The translations under genes were made by a program, and so were the position numbers. Shown one piece after another: positions 50,580-59,336 of a stretch of 64,000 nucleotides of DNA (the stretch's first letter is position 1; each line of letters starts with the position of its first letter). The notes under the pieces are model-generated. The model ran no database searches, was not told the origin of the DNA, and saw nothing but the letters and a program-made list of their open reading frames with translations. Location of the stretch: contig CAJTLV010000006.1 in assembly GCA_910577435.1 (NCBI GenBank), forward strand, positions 990-64,989, given 5' to 3'. Source of the stretch: an uncultured Christensenella sp. (GTDB lineage: Bacteria > Bacillota > Clostridia > Christensenellales > Pumilibacteraceae).

Positions 50580-53456
50580 TTATTTCATATGTACTTTTGA
50601 AAGAATATTTTTGAAATCGAGATTTGTTTCAATGAGGCGATTAAATAAATCAGATCCGATGGGCGTTTGCAATGCTTCCTTTTGGCTTAGCCACTGCTTT
50701 ATTTCATCATCTTCGGCTTGAAGCTCGCCGACATATAGATATTCCAAGAACATATATATAGACTGTAACGTATTTATATCGTGTGCGATTCTGGCGTTGA
50801 GACTTGTGTTGCTGCAATATGCGGTGCTTACGTCATAAAAATGGGTTAAATTTGCAACATTGGGATAAGTGCCTTTCAAAAACAGCTTGCGTAAAAAGTC
50901 GTTCTTTTGTATATCGTTGTGCAGTGTTGCCACGCTCTCTTTACGTAAAACTTCATTTTCGATTTGTGCCATATCGTGTACTAATAGCATATCGAGTATC
51001 TCGCCTTTGTTGTAACCGTCCTGATTGTATGCTTCGGGTAAAAATAGCATTGCAAGCATCCAAGCCCCGAACATATGTTCCGACATACTTTCCAGGTCGT
51101 TAACTCGGTTATGCCACTGTTCGCGTTTGACGTATTTAAGACCTTGCAATTTGTTATATAAAAGCGTTGCAACATCCAAGCGCCCTTCATTTACATAACG
51201 GGTAAAGTCCTCGTCGACACTCTCCAAATAATCTTTAATTTTTTGCGATGAAATATTATGCGGTCTTATTTTGTAGTCCGTAAGGAACTTTTGCGAGATT
51301 TTAACGTATTTATCGACGTCGTAATAGATTGGTTTACTGTTGCTGCTTTGTATTCGAGCTTGCAGAAGCATTAGAAGGGTTATTAAGTTGTTCTCTACGA
51401 ATTTGTCCTCTTGAGAATTAAGCGCAGCTTCCACTCGTGCGCAGAGCGCCTTGATAGCGCTCTCGCCAAGACTGTAATCATTATCGAGGTTGCACGTGTT
51501 GTGTTCGCCGATCTGATAGCCTTCGCCGAAATATTCCACCGACGCGCCGCGATTGACGGCGTTGGCAATATCGTTTGTGATCATCAGGCATAAATACTCG
51601 TCAAGCATATTGGCTTGGTCGTGACGCATAAGTCCCGTGCACACAGACCTAAACAGCATATGATTGTCTAAATTATCTTGTGTTTGCTTATTGTTTTTAG
51701 AAACCAAAGGCTTAAGGGTAGTCAGCAACCTAGTGAGAAAAGTAATCGCAAAGTTTTTTATATCTCGGCTATCGCAGTCCATATGTCCTAACCAATAAGC
51801 GGCATTGCATTTTTGGCGTATATCGAAAGCGTCGAACTTGGATGTAATGAACTCTTCGTATGTTTTTTGCAATACGTAGTTCTTGTGCAACATCGATTCT
51901 ATGAATTGGTCGGAAGTGGAGGTGAGTATTACTTTGAAAAACTCATATGTTTCCGATGATTTATAGTTTTGAATTTGCTTTACAAAGTAATATGCAATGA
52001 GATAACCGAGATATGTATGATGCTTATTCGGGAACGACCATATTTTCCCATCGTACTCGGCTTCCGATTGCGTCGCGCCGTCAAAGAAAATATAGTTGAA
52101 CAGAGTACGCGCCACTTCGTAGATTCTATCGTCGTCATAATAATATTCCTTGCTTATAAAGCGGTAATACATATCGCTGACAGAACCGATTTCCTCATAG
52201 GACATAATTTCGTGTGCAATCAGTCGTACAAGGAAAATATCGATGTCGATATATTTCAAGCGTTTTAACTCGTTATATAATACATTCGCTTCGAAATGTT
52301 CGTCGGTATACATTTCGGCTACGCACGAGATAAGCTGTTTTACGTTGGTTTCATCTTCAATCGGGATTGCATCCAGCTTGATATAATAATCATCGCGCGG
52401 CGCGCCCGCAATCGCTATAAACTTTTTGAGCCGCGATTTAACATTGACAAGATTGGTATCTATCGCAATAACTCTACTGTAATTTCCGTACTTCTTGAAG
52501 ATATCGAAAATGATTTTTTCGGGGAATACTCGTGCAAAGCTGTATTCGCGTACCCCTTCTAACAGAACTACGGGGTGTACGTCTTTATTGTTGTCTAGAA
52601 AATCAAGATATTCGGCAATGTCGTCGCGTATGTTTTTCTCCATAGCGATACCGATGTTTGCCGGACCGTCATATTCGTATTTTTCATAATATCCCGACGA
52701 AATATAGATAGGAAGCGCATTGCTTTCCCCCGAAGTAAATTTGTTCAAGAGTTTTAAGAATACAAGCTGAACAAGCATATTTTTGCCTATGCCGGGTCGC
52801 CCGTGTATGCGAAACGTGTGGTTGCCCGCTAAAATTTCGTCGGCGATAAAATTGACATAATCTATATCTGCGGTCAAGCGTTTGTTTTTGTAAGAACCGC
52901 TTGCAAGCAATGAAAACATTTTTTGTGCCGGCACACAAAATCTGTCATATTCTTCGGAGTTAGAGATGCGATTTAATAAACAATAGGCATATTTTTGAGA
53001 GAGCTTTTTGACGTTGGTCGCTATATCTTCCCGAGTTGCTGTTGTTTTTATGGGTTCGCCTAATATATTTCGCAGGGTAGAAAGCAACTTAGCGCACGCC
53101 TCTTCCCAGTCCGCGAAAGCGTCGGTCCATTGTTTGCAACGCAAATTATATATGAGATTGTCACTGAATTCAAAGTTTTCGATTCTGAATACTTGTATGT
53201 TCTTTTTTAAAGAAAAAGCCGTACTTACCTCTGAGGAAACCTCATCGGAGGCGTTCGCTGCGGTCGACGCTATGAGAACAAAAGCGGCACAATCAGTTAT
53301 TGCATTGACCACAACTCCACGATAATCTTTGCCGCCTGCGATATCTCTATCTGCCGTCCAACATTTAATTCCGTTATTTTCTAAATATTGTCGAATATCT
53401 TTAACTTTTTCTATATCGCGAGAAGAGTAGCTTAAAAATATGTATTTTTTCATCAT
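50580..53456 (-). CDS. TIR-STAND NTPase-HD phosphohydrolase fusion (putative defence protein)
   Basis: 958 aa. Residues 1-130: TIR domain (YIFLSYSSRDIEKVKDIRQY, GIKCWTADRD, with E76 in SDEVSSEV in the place of the NADase Glu). About 200-480: STAND/NACHT-type P-loop GRPGIGKN (219-226) and a Walker B-like VVLLEGVRE (296-304) without the usual acidic pair. 480-780: long helical region. About 780-900: HD domain with H794, H827-D828 (LLVHDMAQIE) and D893, the ligand pattern of YfbR/HDDC2-type 5'-deoxynucleotidases. TIR domains in defence deplete NAD; HD domains of this kind hydrolyse nucleotides. Single gene with its own promoter between two gluQ fragments. Confidence 0.8.
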   Translation of the reverse strand: MMKKYIFLSYSSRDIEKVKDIRQYLENNGIKCWTADRDIAGGKDYRGVVVNAITDCAAFVLIASTAANASDEVSSEVSTAFSLKKNIQVFRIENFEFSDNLIYNLRCKQWTDAFADWEEACAKLLSTLRNILGEPIKTTATREDIATNVKKLSQKYAYCLLNRISNSEEYDRFCVPAQKMFSLLASGSYKNKRLTADIDYVNFIADEILAGNHTFRIHGRPGIGKNMLVQLVFLKLLNKFTSGESNALPIYISSGYYEKYEYDGPANIGIAMEKNIRDDIAEYLDFLDNNKDVHPVVLLEGVREYSFARVFPEKIIFDIFKKYGNYSRVIAIDTNLVNVKSRLKKFIAIAGAPRDDYYIKLDAIPIEDETNVKQLISCVAEMYTDEHFEANVLYNELKRLKYIDIDIFLVRLIAHEIMSYEEIGSVSDMYYRFISKEYYYDDDRIYEVARTLFNYIFFDGATQSEAEYDGKIWSFPNKHHTYLGYLIAYYFVKQIQNYKSSETYEFFKVILTSTSDQFIESMLHKNYVLQKTYEEFITSKFDAFDIRQKCNAAYWLGHMDCDSRDIKNFAITFLTRLLTTLKPLVSKNNKQTQDNLDNHMLFRSVCTGLMRHDQANMLDEYLCLMITNDIANAVNRGASVEYFGEGYQIGEHNTCNLDNDYSLGESAIKALCARVEAALNSQEDKFVENNLITLLMLLQARIQSSNSKPIYYDVDKYVKISQKFLTDYKIRPHNISSQKIKDYLESVDEDFTRYVNEGRLDVATLLYNKLQGLKYVKREQWHNRVNDLESMSEHMFGAWMLAMLFLPEAYNQDGYNKGEILDMLLVHDMAQIENEVLRKESVATLHNDIQKNDFLRKLFLKGTYPNVANLTHFYDVSTAYCSNTSLNARIAHDINTLQSIYMFLEYLYVGELQAEDDEIKQWLSQKEALQTPIGSDLFNRLIETNLDFKNILSKVHMK

Positions 53457-53484
53457 TGCCGTTTTTCCTTGTGAAATTTGTAAT

Positions 53485-53514
53485 ATTATAACATATAAGT
53501 ATGTATTTAATCAA
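53485..53514 (-). promoter_or_regulatory. Promoter of the TIR-STAND-HD gene
   Basis: On the minus strand TTGATT (53514-53509), 18-bp spacer and an extended -10 TGTTATAAT (hexamer 53490-53485). It lies inside the inserted segment. Confidence 0.65.
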
Positions 53515-53569
53515 GTAATTTCAAAAATTTTTCATTAAACGGTAAGGCTTATTTGTTCGCTTCCGTGCC

Positions 53570-53745
53570 AAATACTCGGCGGTCTGACTTTTGCCGCAGG
53601 GCTGTCGCCCGAGTTGCGCACGGCGTCGCTCGACGAGCTTGTGCGAACGTTCGACTTCGATAAAATTCGCCGCGACAAGATTTTTCTTCCCGAACAATTC
53701 GCACGTGAAATACAGCACTCGCACATTGTGCGGTGCGGGCGGTGA
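53570..53745 (+). pseudogene. gluQ: Displaced 3' end of gluQ (right copy of the 131-bp repeat plus original tail)
   Basis: 53570-53700 repeats 50393-50523; translated it reads ILGGLTFAAGLSPELRTASL then DELVRTFDFDKIRRDKIFLP. After the repeat it continues to a TGA at 53743-53745 with a tail different from the intact gene. No upstream gluQ sequence precedes it, so it is an orphan 3' fragment. Confidence 0.85.
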
Positions 53746-53787
53746 GAGGAGAGAATGAAACCGATCTTATAATATTCCGAATTGCCG

Positions 53788-54324
53788 TCAGCGTATTTTT
53801 GTTTGGAAATAATTATTCACGAGTGTTTTGTAATCAATCCAATCGCAGAAACAACCGATAAATTCCGCGACTGCGCCGTTTGCGTAAAACTTGCCGATAT
53901 AGCCTGCATACGATTCGTAGTCGCTTGAAACAATTATGAAATTTCCGTCGGAATACGAGAGTTTTATGCAAAGACCGTTCGGAGAATCGTATGCATAATA
54001 AGCACGCAAAATGAGACACTCGCAGAGCGTGTCGGTCAAGTCCGGAATAGCGTTCTCGTCCAACGTTTCCAATACTCTGAGCCTGGATTCGTCAAAAGGC
54101 TTTAAGTCGTCGGAATGATCGGGTACCCAAGATAAAAAGTGTCTTTGATCCGGATTGTCATAGTAAACTAGCTCGACGCTTGCTATATCGGCTAAGTATT
54201 CGTGGTCGAAACGATAATGACCGGGATCGCAAGCCGTCAATGCAAAGCACAGACCGATCAAAACGACAGTCAGCGCTGTTTTGGCGAGCGGCGTAATACT
54301 TTTAATTGGTTGTTTATTTCTCAT
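53788..54324 (-). CDS. Hypothetical lipoprotein
   Basis: 178 aa. Signal peptide with lipobox ALTAC (about 28-32), then a small acidic, Tyr/Asp-rich domain (LADIASVELVYYDNPDQRHF) with four cysteines in the second half. No family recognised. It sits alone between the displaced gluQ end and tRNA-Arg. Confidence 0.75.
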   Translation of the reverse strand: MRNKQPIKSITPLAKTALTVVLIGLCFALTACDPGHYRFDHEYLADIASVELVYYDNPDQRHFLSWVPDHSDDLKPFDESRLRVLETLDENAIPDLTDTLCECLILRAYYAYDSPNGLCIKLSYSDGNFIIVSSDYESYAGYIGKFYANGAVAEFIGCFCDWIDYKTLVNNYFQTKIR

Positions 54325-54689
54325 TATGCGGCTCCTCGAAAACGATTGATCTCTTGTATAACAATTTAGATATCGAGTTTGTCCCGTAATTTACAACAAG
54401 TTCGGCTTGTCTCGATTGCGCCGACGCATCTTTCGTGCATAATAAATCCCCATAGGCGTTGGCTATGAGGATTCGGTACACCGCGTATAACGTAAATGGA
54501 ACTTAATAAATTAACTAAATAGTAATAGAATGTACTAATCATAGACGAATTCACGCTAAATTCAAATTTATCGTTTTATGTTTCAGCAAAAATCTGTTTC
54601 ACGATCAACGCCGATCGCACTAATTTTCCGATTTCGATACAAAACCCTTGCCTTTTGGCGCACGTTGTGATATATTTGTATAGCACTAA
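54325..54689. other. Gene-free interval before tRNA-Arg
   Basis: 365 bp; I see no gene, strong hairpin or repeat in it. Confidence 0.4.
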
Positions 54690-54766
54690 GCACCCGTAGC
54701 TCAGCTGGATAGAGTGCCGGATTCCGATTCCGTAGGTCGCAAGTTCGAATCTTGTCGGGTGTACCA
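54690..54766 (+). tRNA. tRNA-Arg(CCG)
   Basis: 77 nt with encoded CCA. GCACCCG/CGGGTGT acceptor, GCTC/GAGT D-stem, loop TTCCGAT with CCG anticodon, GCAAGTTCGAATCTTGT T-arm. It marks the left border of the last AT-rich island. Confidence 0.95.
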
Positions 54767-54810
54767 AAAAAGTTGGTCGATATGTCACTTTCATATCGAC
54801 CAACTTTTTT
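54766..54810 (+). terminator. Terminator of tRNA-Arg
   Basis: A perfect long stem with arms 54766-54784 and 54792-54810 (core GTTGGTCGATATG), A-run before and T-run after. Confidence 0.9.
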
Positions 54811-55113
54811 CTATATTAGGGCAAAATAGCACAGTTTTGTCCTTATTTTCTCTATCTAACGACGAGCGGTAGTATAATTATGTGTTCGTACAGTAAATTT
54901 TTATGGCCAAAAAACAAAAGTGTTTTTTGTACAACTCACTTCTAACTCAGTTGTGCAAAAAGACTCGCCTAGGCGGACTTGAACTGTTTCGCTGTTGTGG
55001 AAATTCAAAATTAATACATGATATCATTTACAAATATTATAAATAGTGCTATAATTAAAATGATTTTAAATTTTTGTAATGCTATGTATTTTGCATGATA
55101 GGAGGTATGTATA
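54811..55113. other. Gene-free left border of the last island
   Basis: 303 bp without a gene. It contains the left border repeat (54916-54940), which also forms an inverted repeat with GTTGTGCAAAAAG just downstream, and GGAGGT before the GTG start of the next gene. Confidence 0.45.
54916..54940 (+). repeat. Left island-border repeat
   Basis: Core AAAGTGTTTTTTGTACAAC then TCACT. Closely related copies lie at 62991-63016 and 63033-63056, on the far side of the defence genes. Confidence 0.6.
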
Positions 55114-55638
55114 GTGGCATTTGTTTTTAAAAATCTTACTACGGAAACACGCGAATTAATGCAGGAAGAAGTTCATTATGACTTGGAGCGGAAGTGTTTA
55201 TATTATAGCGATAGATTGTCGGAGCATGGCAAAGAGCTATATGCACAGTTTTTGCTGAAAAGTATTGAGACTGGAAATGAGGAAGCTTTGGCAAATTCGC
55301 TTGTTGGATGTTTTAATGCATGTTATCAGAGGAGAAATCCGAAAGGTGGGTATTCTTTAGTTAAAATGCCATCAAACGCGGCGCAAATGTTGGCGGAAGG
55401 AGAATATAATAGATTTTACATTAGAGCACTATGTCGTATAGCTTTAGTAAATAATAAAAAGCTAAAGATTTATAGAGCAAAATTGTCATATAATCCAAGG
55501 ATTGAGTCCGAGATGAAAATTGGACAATTTGTAGACGCTAAAACTCTATTGGATGATTTAAGAAATAATATAGGTTTTGAAACTGTATTAAAAATTCCAC
55601 AACCCAATTCTGGTCTTAGTGTAGAGCTCGTTGATTAA
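55114..55638 (+). CDS. Hypothetical protein at the island edge (174 aa)
   Basis: GTG start 7 nt after GGAGGT. Mostly helical and mixed-charge (ETRELMQEEVHYDLERKCLY, SLVGCFNACYQRRNPKGGYS, RFYIRALCRIALVNNKKLKI). No nuclease, HTH or membrane motif recognised. AT-rich like the genes downstream and on the same strand, so it may be part of the island's defence content. Function unknown. Confidence 0.65.
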   Translation: MAFVFKNLTTETRELMQEEVHYDLERKCLYYSDRLSEHGKELYAQFLLKSIETGNEEALANSLVGCFNACYQRRNPKGGYSLVKMPSNAAQMLAEGEYNRFYIRALCRIALVNNKKLKIYRAKLSYNPRIESEMKIGQFVDAKTLLDDLRNNIGFETVLKIPQPNSGLSVELVD

Positions 55639-55834
55639 GTAACTTAGTTGCAGAGCATAAATATTATTATAATAACTATGTTTTAAATAGTGTGTGAAGT
55701 GCAGTCACTATGTAAACACGATAATTTGCTTTTTGTAGTAGCTAAAGGCTAATTGATAGATAATAGTAAAGTTTAAGCCTGTCGAAATGAAATGCACCCC
55801 AAAAGTTAGACAAACTAATGGAGGTGCATTTTTA

Positions 55835-56233
55835 ATGGCAAAGAAAGGACAAACATTCAAAAAGTATAGCGCAGAGTTCAAGTTATGTGTTATACTGGAC
55901 ATACGTGAACAGGGATTAAGCTACCGTGAGACTGTGCGCAAATACGAATTAGGCGACAATCAATTCGGTGGCGCACGACATATGTTGCAACGATGGGAAC
56001 GCATATACCTAACTGAAGGAGCGGCAGGCTTTATGGTAGAACGACGCGGTCGTAGTTCAAAAGGCAGACCGAGAAAGAAACCGTTGGATCAAGAGATTGA
56101 GAACGACCTAATTGCCGAAAACCAACGATTAAAAGAACGACTGCAATATGTCGAAATGGAGCTGGAATACTTAAAAAAACTCGATGCCTTAGTTCGAGCG
56201 GAAGAGGAACGGAACGGCAAAAAGCCGAAATAG
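55835..56233 (+). CDS. IS3-family transposase OrfA
   Basis: 132 aa from the ATG with GGAGG upstream (55820-55824). HTH (FKKYSAEFKLCVILDIREQG, LSYRETVRKYEL) followed by a leucine-zipper region (LIAENQRLKERLQYVEMELE). It binds the IS ends and is fused to OrfB by a -1 frameshift; candidate slippery runs are A7C at 56173-56180 and CAAAAAG near the stop codon. Confidence 0.85.
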   Translation: MAKKGQTFKKYSAEFKLCVILDIREQGLSYRETVRKYELGDNQFGGARHMLQRWERIYLTEGAAGFMVERRGRSSKGRPRKKPLDQEIENDLIAENQRLKERLQYVEMELEYLKKLDALVRAEEERNGKKPK

Positions 56234-56268
56234 TATCCGAGCTAAGGCATAGATTTCCGCTGAAAAGA

Positions 56269-57066
56269 TTGTTGCAATTATCTAAGCTACCACGAAGTAC
56301 ATACTACTACCACTTAAAACAAAGTAAAGCAGATAAGTATAGTATCATTAAGCAAGAGATAGAACAAATCTTTACCGAAAACAAACAACGGTACGGTTAC
56401 CGACGAATATTACTTGTATTACGGCAAAAAGGCATTATGCTCAACCATAAAACGGTACATAAGCTAATGCGAAGCATGGGTTTACATGGAAAACGCCGTA
56501 AAAGCAAATATAAATCGTATAAAGGCGAAGTCGGAAAGATAGCTCCGAACATAATAAACCGTAACTTCGAAACAACGAAACCGTTCGAGAAGTTAGCGAC
56601 AGACGTAACCGAGTTTGCGGTATGCGACGACAAAGTATATCTATCTCCAATACTTGATTTACATAACAACGAAGTAATAAGTTATTCAATCTCAACAAGT
56701 CCGAATTTTTGGCAAACGAGAGAAATGCTTAAAGGACTGTTCGACAAGCTACCGAAAGGTGCAACGCCTATACTGCATTCGGATCAAGGCTGGCAATACC
56801 AAATGAAAGAGTTTCAAAGACAACTGCAAGAACATAATATAATTCAAAGCATGTCGCGCAAAGGCAACTGCTTGGATAACAGCGTAATGGAAAACTTTTT
56901 CGGACGGTTAAAGGTAGAGATGTTTTACGGCGAAAAGTTTCAGACAGTGGACGAATTCGTCCACTGTCTGAAAGAGTACATACACTACTGGAACAACGAG
57001 AGAATATCTCTCACTCTAAACGGAATGAGTCCGGTACAATACCGAACTCATTCACAAGCAATTTAA
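56269..57066 (+). CDS. IS3-family transposase OrfB (DDE integrase)
   Basis: 265 aa as an open frame; the frame is open further upstream through EIVSELRHRFPLKRLLQLSK, consistent with expression as an OrfAB fusion. rve integrase core with D in ATDVTEFAV, D in HSDQGWQYQ and E in MENFFGRLK (MSRKGNCLDNSVMENFFGRL), the full DDE triad. Cuts and joins the IS ends. Confidence 0.9.
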   Translation: MLQLSKLPRSTYYYHLKQSKADKYSIIKQEIEQIFTENKQRYGYRRILLVLRQKGIMLNHKTVHKLMRSMGLHGKRRKSKYKSYKGEVGKIAPNIINRNFETTKPFEKLATDVTEFAVCDDKVYLSPILDLHNNEVISYSISTSPNFWQTREMLKGLFDKLPKGATPILHSDQGWQYQMKEFQRQLQEHNIIQSMSRKGNCLDNSVMENFFGRLKVEMFYGEKFQTVDEFVHCLKEYIHYWNNERISLTLNGMSPVQYRTHSQAI

Positions 57067-57193
57067 CTATTTATCTGTCCAACTTTTGGGGTCCATAGCA
57101 AAAGATGGGCATTTTTTGTGTTTAGATGTTTGCGCGTGCAGCTAAGTAGTATCGTAATTTCAATTGTAGGGATTTCATACGACAGTTACAAGC

Positions 57194-57222
57194 TTGACTT
57201 TATGCTAAGAAAATGCTAAAAT
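57194..57222 (+). promoter_or_regulatory. Promoter of the XRE-Vsr-C5 MTase operon
   Basis: TTGACT (57194-57199), 17-bp spacer, TAAAAT (57217-57222). Confidence 0.65.
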
Positions 57223-57256
57223 ATTGATAATTGAATGTAAGTTGGAGTTGAAAGAA

Positions 57257-57448
57257 ATGACTTATTCCGAAAAAGTAAAAGCCGCAAGAGATAAACTACT
57301 GTTAACACAGGACGAGATAGCAATCGCACTCGGCGTAAATGCTATTACCGTATGTCGTTGGGAAACGGGGAAAAGTGAACCGAATATGAAAGCTAAAAAG
57401 GCAATCCGCGATTTTTGTATTAAAAACGGTTTGGAATTCGAGGACTGA
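57257..57448 (+). CDS. XRE-family controller protein of the Vsr/C5 MTase operon
   Basis: 63 aa from the ATG at 57257 (GGAG at 57244-57247); the frame is open 11 codons upstream. A minimal HTH: KLLLTQDEIAIALGVNAITV then CRWETGKSEPN. It precedes vsr by 1 bp and is probably the timing regulator of the R-M genes. Confidence 0.8.
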   Translation: MTYSEKVKAARDKLLLTQDEIAIALGVNAITVCRWETGKSEPNMKAKKAIRDFCIKNGLEFED

Positions 57449-57449
57449 T

Positions 57450-57860
57450 ATGTCGAAGACGAAAGAGCAAATTCGGTATAATATGCAACAAGTCAAATGT
57501 AAAGATTCCGAGATAGAATTACTGCTTCGGAAGGCGTTATGGAAAAAAGATTTGCGCTATCGAAAAAATGTAAAGTCGGTTTTCGGGCATCCCGACATAG
57601 CGTTTATCGGAAAGAAAGTTGCGGTATTTTGCGACAGCGAGTTTTGGCACGGTTATGATTGGGAACGGCGTAAAGAGGATTTCAAAGTGCGGCAAGACTT
57701 TTGGATTCCGAAGATAGAGAGAAACATACAGCGCGACAAAGAAGTTACCGAAAAACTCGAAATCGACGGATGGATTGTACTGAGGTTTTGGGGTAAAGAG
57801 ATCAAAACCGATGCGGCTGGTTGTGCCGATAAGATAGAAAAGGCGGTTAAGCAAAAATGA
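57450..57860 (+). CDS. vsr: Very short patch repair endonuclease (Vsr)
   Basis: 136 aa, the normal Vsr length. VFGHPDIAFIGKKVAVFCDS then EFWHGYDW matches the Vsr metal/active region (PDIxF, FxDxxFWH), and IDGWIVLRFWGKEI the C-terminal core. Vsr nicks at T:G mismatches formed by deamination of 5-methylcytosine, so it repairs damage caused by the methyltransferase it overlaps by 4 bp. Confidence 0.9.
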   Translation: MSKTKEQIRYNMQQVKCKDSEIELLLRKALWKKDLRYRKNVKSVFGHPDIAFIGKKVAVFCDSEFWHGYDWERRKEDFKVRQDFWIPKIERNIQRDKEVTEKLEIDGWIVLRFWGKEIKTDAAGCADKIEKAVKQK

Positions 57861-58969
57861 TAAAGACAATTGATTTATGCGCAGGGATCGGCGGCATTCG
57901 AAGAGGTTTTGAATTAACAGGTCTATATGAAAACGTATTATCTTCGGAAATTGATGCTGCTGCATGCAGAACATATAAGCATTTATATGGTGACGATCCA
58001 TTTAATGATTTAACGACAAGTGAATTCAAAAGTCTTGTAAAAAATACCGATTATGATGTTTTATTGGCTGGCTTTCCATGCCAAACTTTTAGCCGAGCAG
58101 GTAAAAAGCTTGGATTTGAAGATATGGAGAAAGGTATAATATTTAAACATATTGCTATGATTATTGCGGATACGCGCCCTAAGGGGATTTTTTTAGAAAA
58201 CGTTGATAATCTTGTTCGCCACAATAATGGTGAAACATTTCAAACTATTATTGGGATTATAGAGAATGAATTGGACTATAAAGTCGTTGGGGTTTCAAGA
58301 AGTGAAAACGGTGAACTTAATTATGTGGGGAAAGATTTTATAAGAAATTCTAAACATTTCGGCGTTCCACAAAATAGACCGAGGACATATATTATTGCTT
58401 TTGATAGAAAAGAATATCGGGACAGAATTGGTTTTGTTAGTGACACTTTGCCTAATGGTAATAATCGTAGGCTATATGACAATTTGAATGATGTACTTGA
58501 AATGGGAGCGGAACCTAAATATTATATGTCCTCCGGGTATTTGCAAACGCTGAAAAAACACCGCGAACGGCAGCATCAAAAAGGCAATGGTTTTGGATAT
58601 GTGATAGTAAATAGAGAAGGGGTTGCGAATCCAATAGCAAATACACTCTTAGCTACAGGTGGATCCGGGAAAGAAAGGAATTTGATTATAGATCCGCAAG
58701 AGGGCATTGCCGGATTAGAAGTTGCTGGAAAACATTCGCCAATCAATGATGAGTGTATACGCGTGATGACGCCACGAGAGTGGGGAAAGCTACAAGGATT
58801 TATTAATTATGCCTTTGTTGAAAATGGTCATGAAACATTTTCTTTTCCGGAGGGAATGAAAGACGGGCAAAAGTATAAGCAATTTGGTAATTCCGTTACA
58901 ATCCCAGTGATTAAAACCATGGCAAAGTTTGTAGCGGATAACTTAAAAAACATCGGCGCGGTGAATTAA
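57857..58969 (+). CDS. DNA (cytosine-5) methyltransferase (Vsr-linked)
   Basis: 370 aa. Motif I DLCAGIGGIRRGF (6-18), motif IV AGFPCQTFSRAG with catalytic Cys, motif VI FLENVDNL, motif VIII FGVPQNRPRTY and motif X QFGNSVTIPV. All intact. Overlaps vsr. No classical endonuclease gene follows; instead a separately promoted GHKL-ATPase operon does, which may provide restriction. A terminator covers its stop codon. Confidence 0.95.
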   Translation: MIKTIDLCAGIGGIRRGFELTGLYENVLSSEIDAAACRTYKHLYGDDPFNDLTTSEFKSLVKNTDYDVLLAGFPCQTFSRAGKKLGFEDMEKGIIFKHIAMIIADTRPKGIFLENVDNLVRHNNGETFQTIIGIIENELDYKVVGVSRSENGELNYVGKDFIRNSKHFGVPQNRPRTYIIAFDRKEYRDRIGFVSDTLPNGNNRRLYDNLNDVLEMGAEPKYYMSSGYLQTLKKHRERQHQKGNGFGYVIVNREGVANPIANTLLATGGSGKERNLIIDPQEGIAGLEVAGKHSPINDECIRVMTPREWGKLQGFINYAFVENGHETFSFPEGMKDGQKYKQFGNSVTIPVIKTMAKFVADNLKNIGAVN

Positions 58970-58986
58970 ATCGGCGCCGATGTTTT
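58947..58986 (+). terminator. Terminator overlapping the methyltransferase stop codon
   Basis: AAAACATCGGCGC (58947-58959, still coding) pairs with GCGCCGATGTTTT (58974-58986). Confidence 0.8.
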
Positions 58987-59037
58987 ATATATTTAATAAA
59001 TATTTTAAAAATATGATAAAAATATTGTGAAACAGTA

Positions 59038-59066
59038 TTGACAAGTATCATTGCATAATGTATAAT
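59038..59066 (+). promoter_or_regulatory. Promoter of the GHKL-ATPase operon
   Basis: TTGACA (59038-59043), 17-bp spacer, TATAAT (59061-59066): consensus and strong. Confidence 0.85.
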
Positions 59067-59097
59067 ATAAGCGAAAAATATATTATGAGGTACAAAT

Positions 59098-59331
59098 ATG
59101 AAGAATAAAAAAGAAACCAAAAGAGAGTGCTTTGTGCGCCTGGCAGAGGCGCGAACAAATAAGATTTTGAATATGCTCCATTTGCTTGGAAATTGTTCAA
59201 GTAAGAGCAATTATGATTATACGGAAGATGATATAAAAAAAATATTCGGAGCGATTGAAAAAGAAGTTCGTGCGACCAAAAATCGATTCTTGGGAATTGA
59301 TACCAAAGAAGAAAAGTTTAAGCTGGAGTAA
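59098..59331 (+). CDS. Small protein heading the GHKL operon (77 aa)
   Basis: ATG after GAGG (59087-59090). Helical and charged: KRECFVRLAEARTNKILNML, NYDYTEDDIKKIFGAIEKEV. Not recognised as HTH by eye; the length and position fit an antidote, adaptor or regulator for the ATPase gene that begins 5 bp after its stop. Function unknown. Confidence 0.75.
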   Translation: MKNKKETKRECFVRLAEARTNKILNMLHLLGNCSSKSNYDYTEDDIKKIFGAIEKEVRATKNRFLGIDTKEEKFKLE

Positions 59332-59336
59332 ATATT

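Larger units (their letters stand above)
55793..57095. mobile_element. IS3-family (IS150-group) insertion sequence, about 1.3 kb
   Basis: Terminal inverted repeats: left TGCACCCCAAAAGTTAGACA, right (reverse complement) TGGACCCCAAAAGTTGGACA, i.e. imperfect near-identical ends. It contains orfA and a frameshifted orfB with an intact DDE set, so it may be active. No clear target-site duplication was seen. Confidence 0.85.

Noticed and set aside
55788..57100. Target-site duplication of the IS3 copy
   Set aside because: Bases just outside the ends (GAAA and TAGC) do not match, so no duplication can be claimed.
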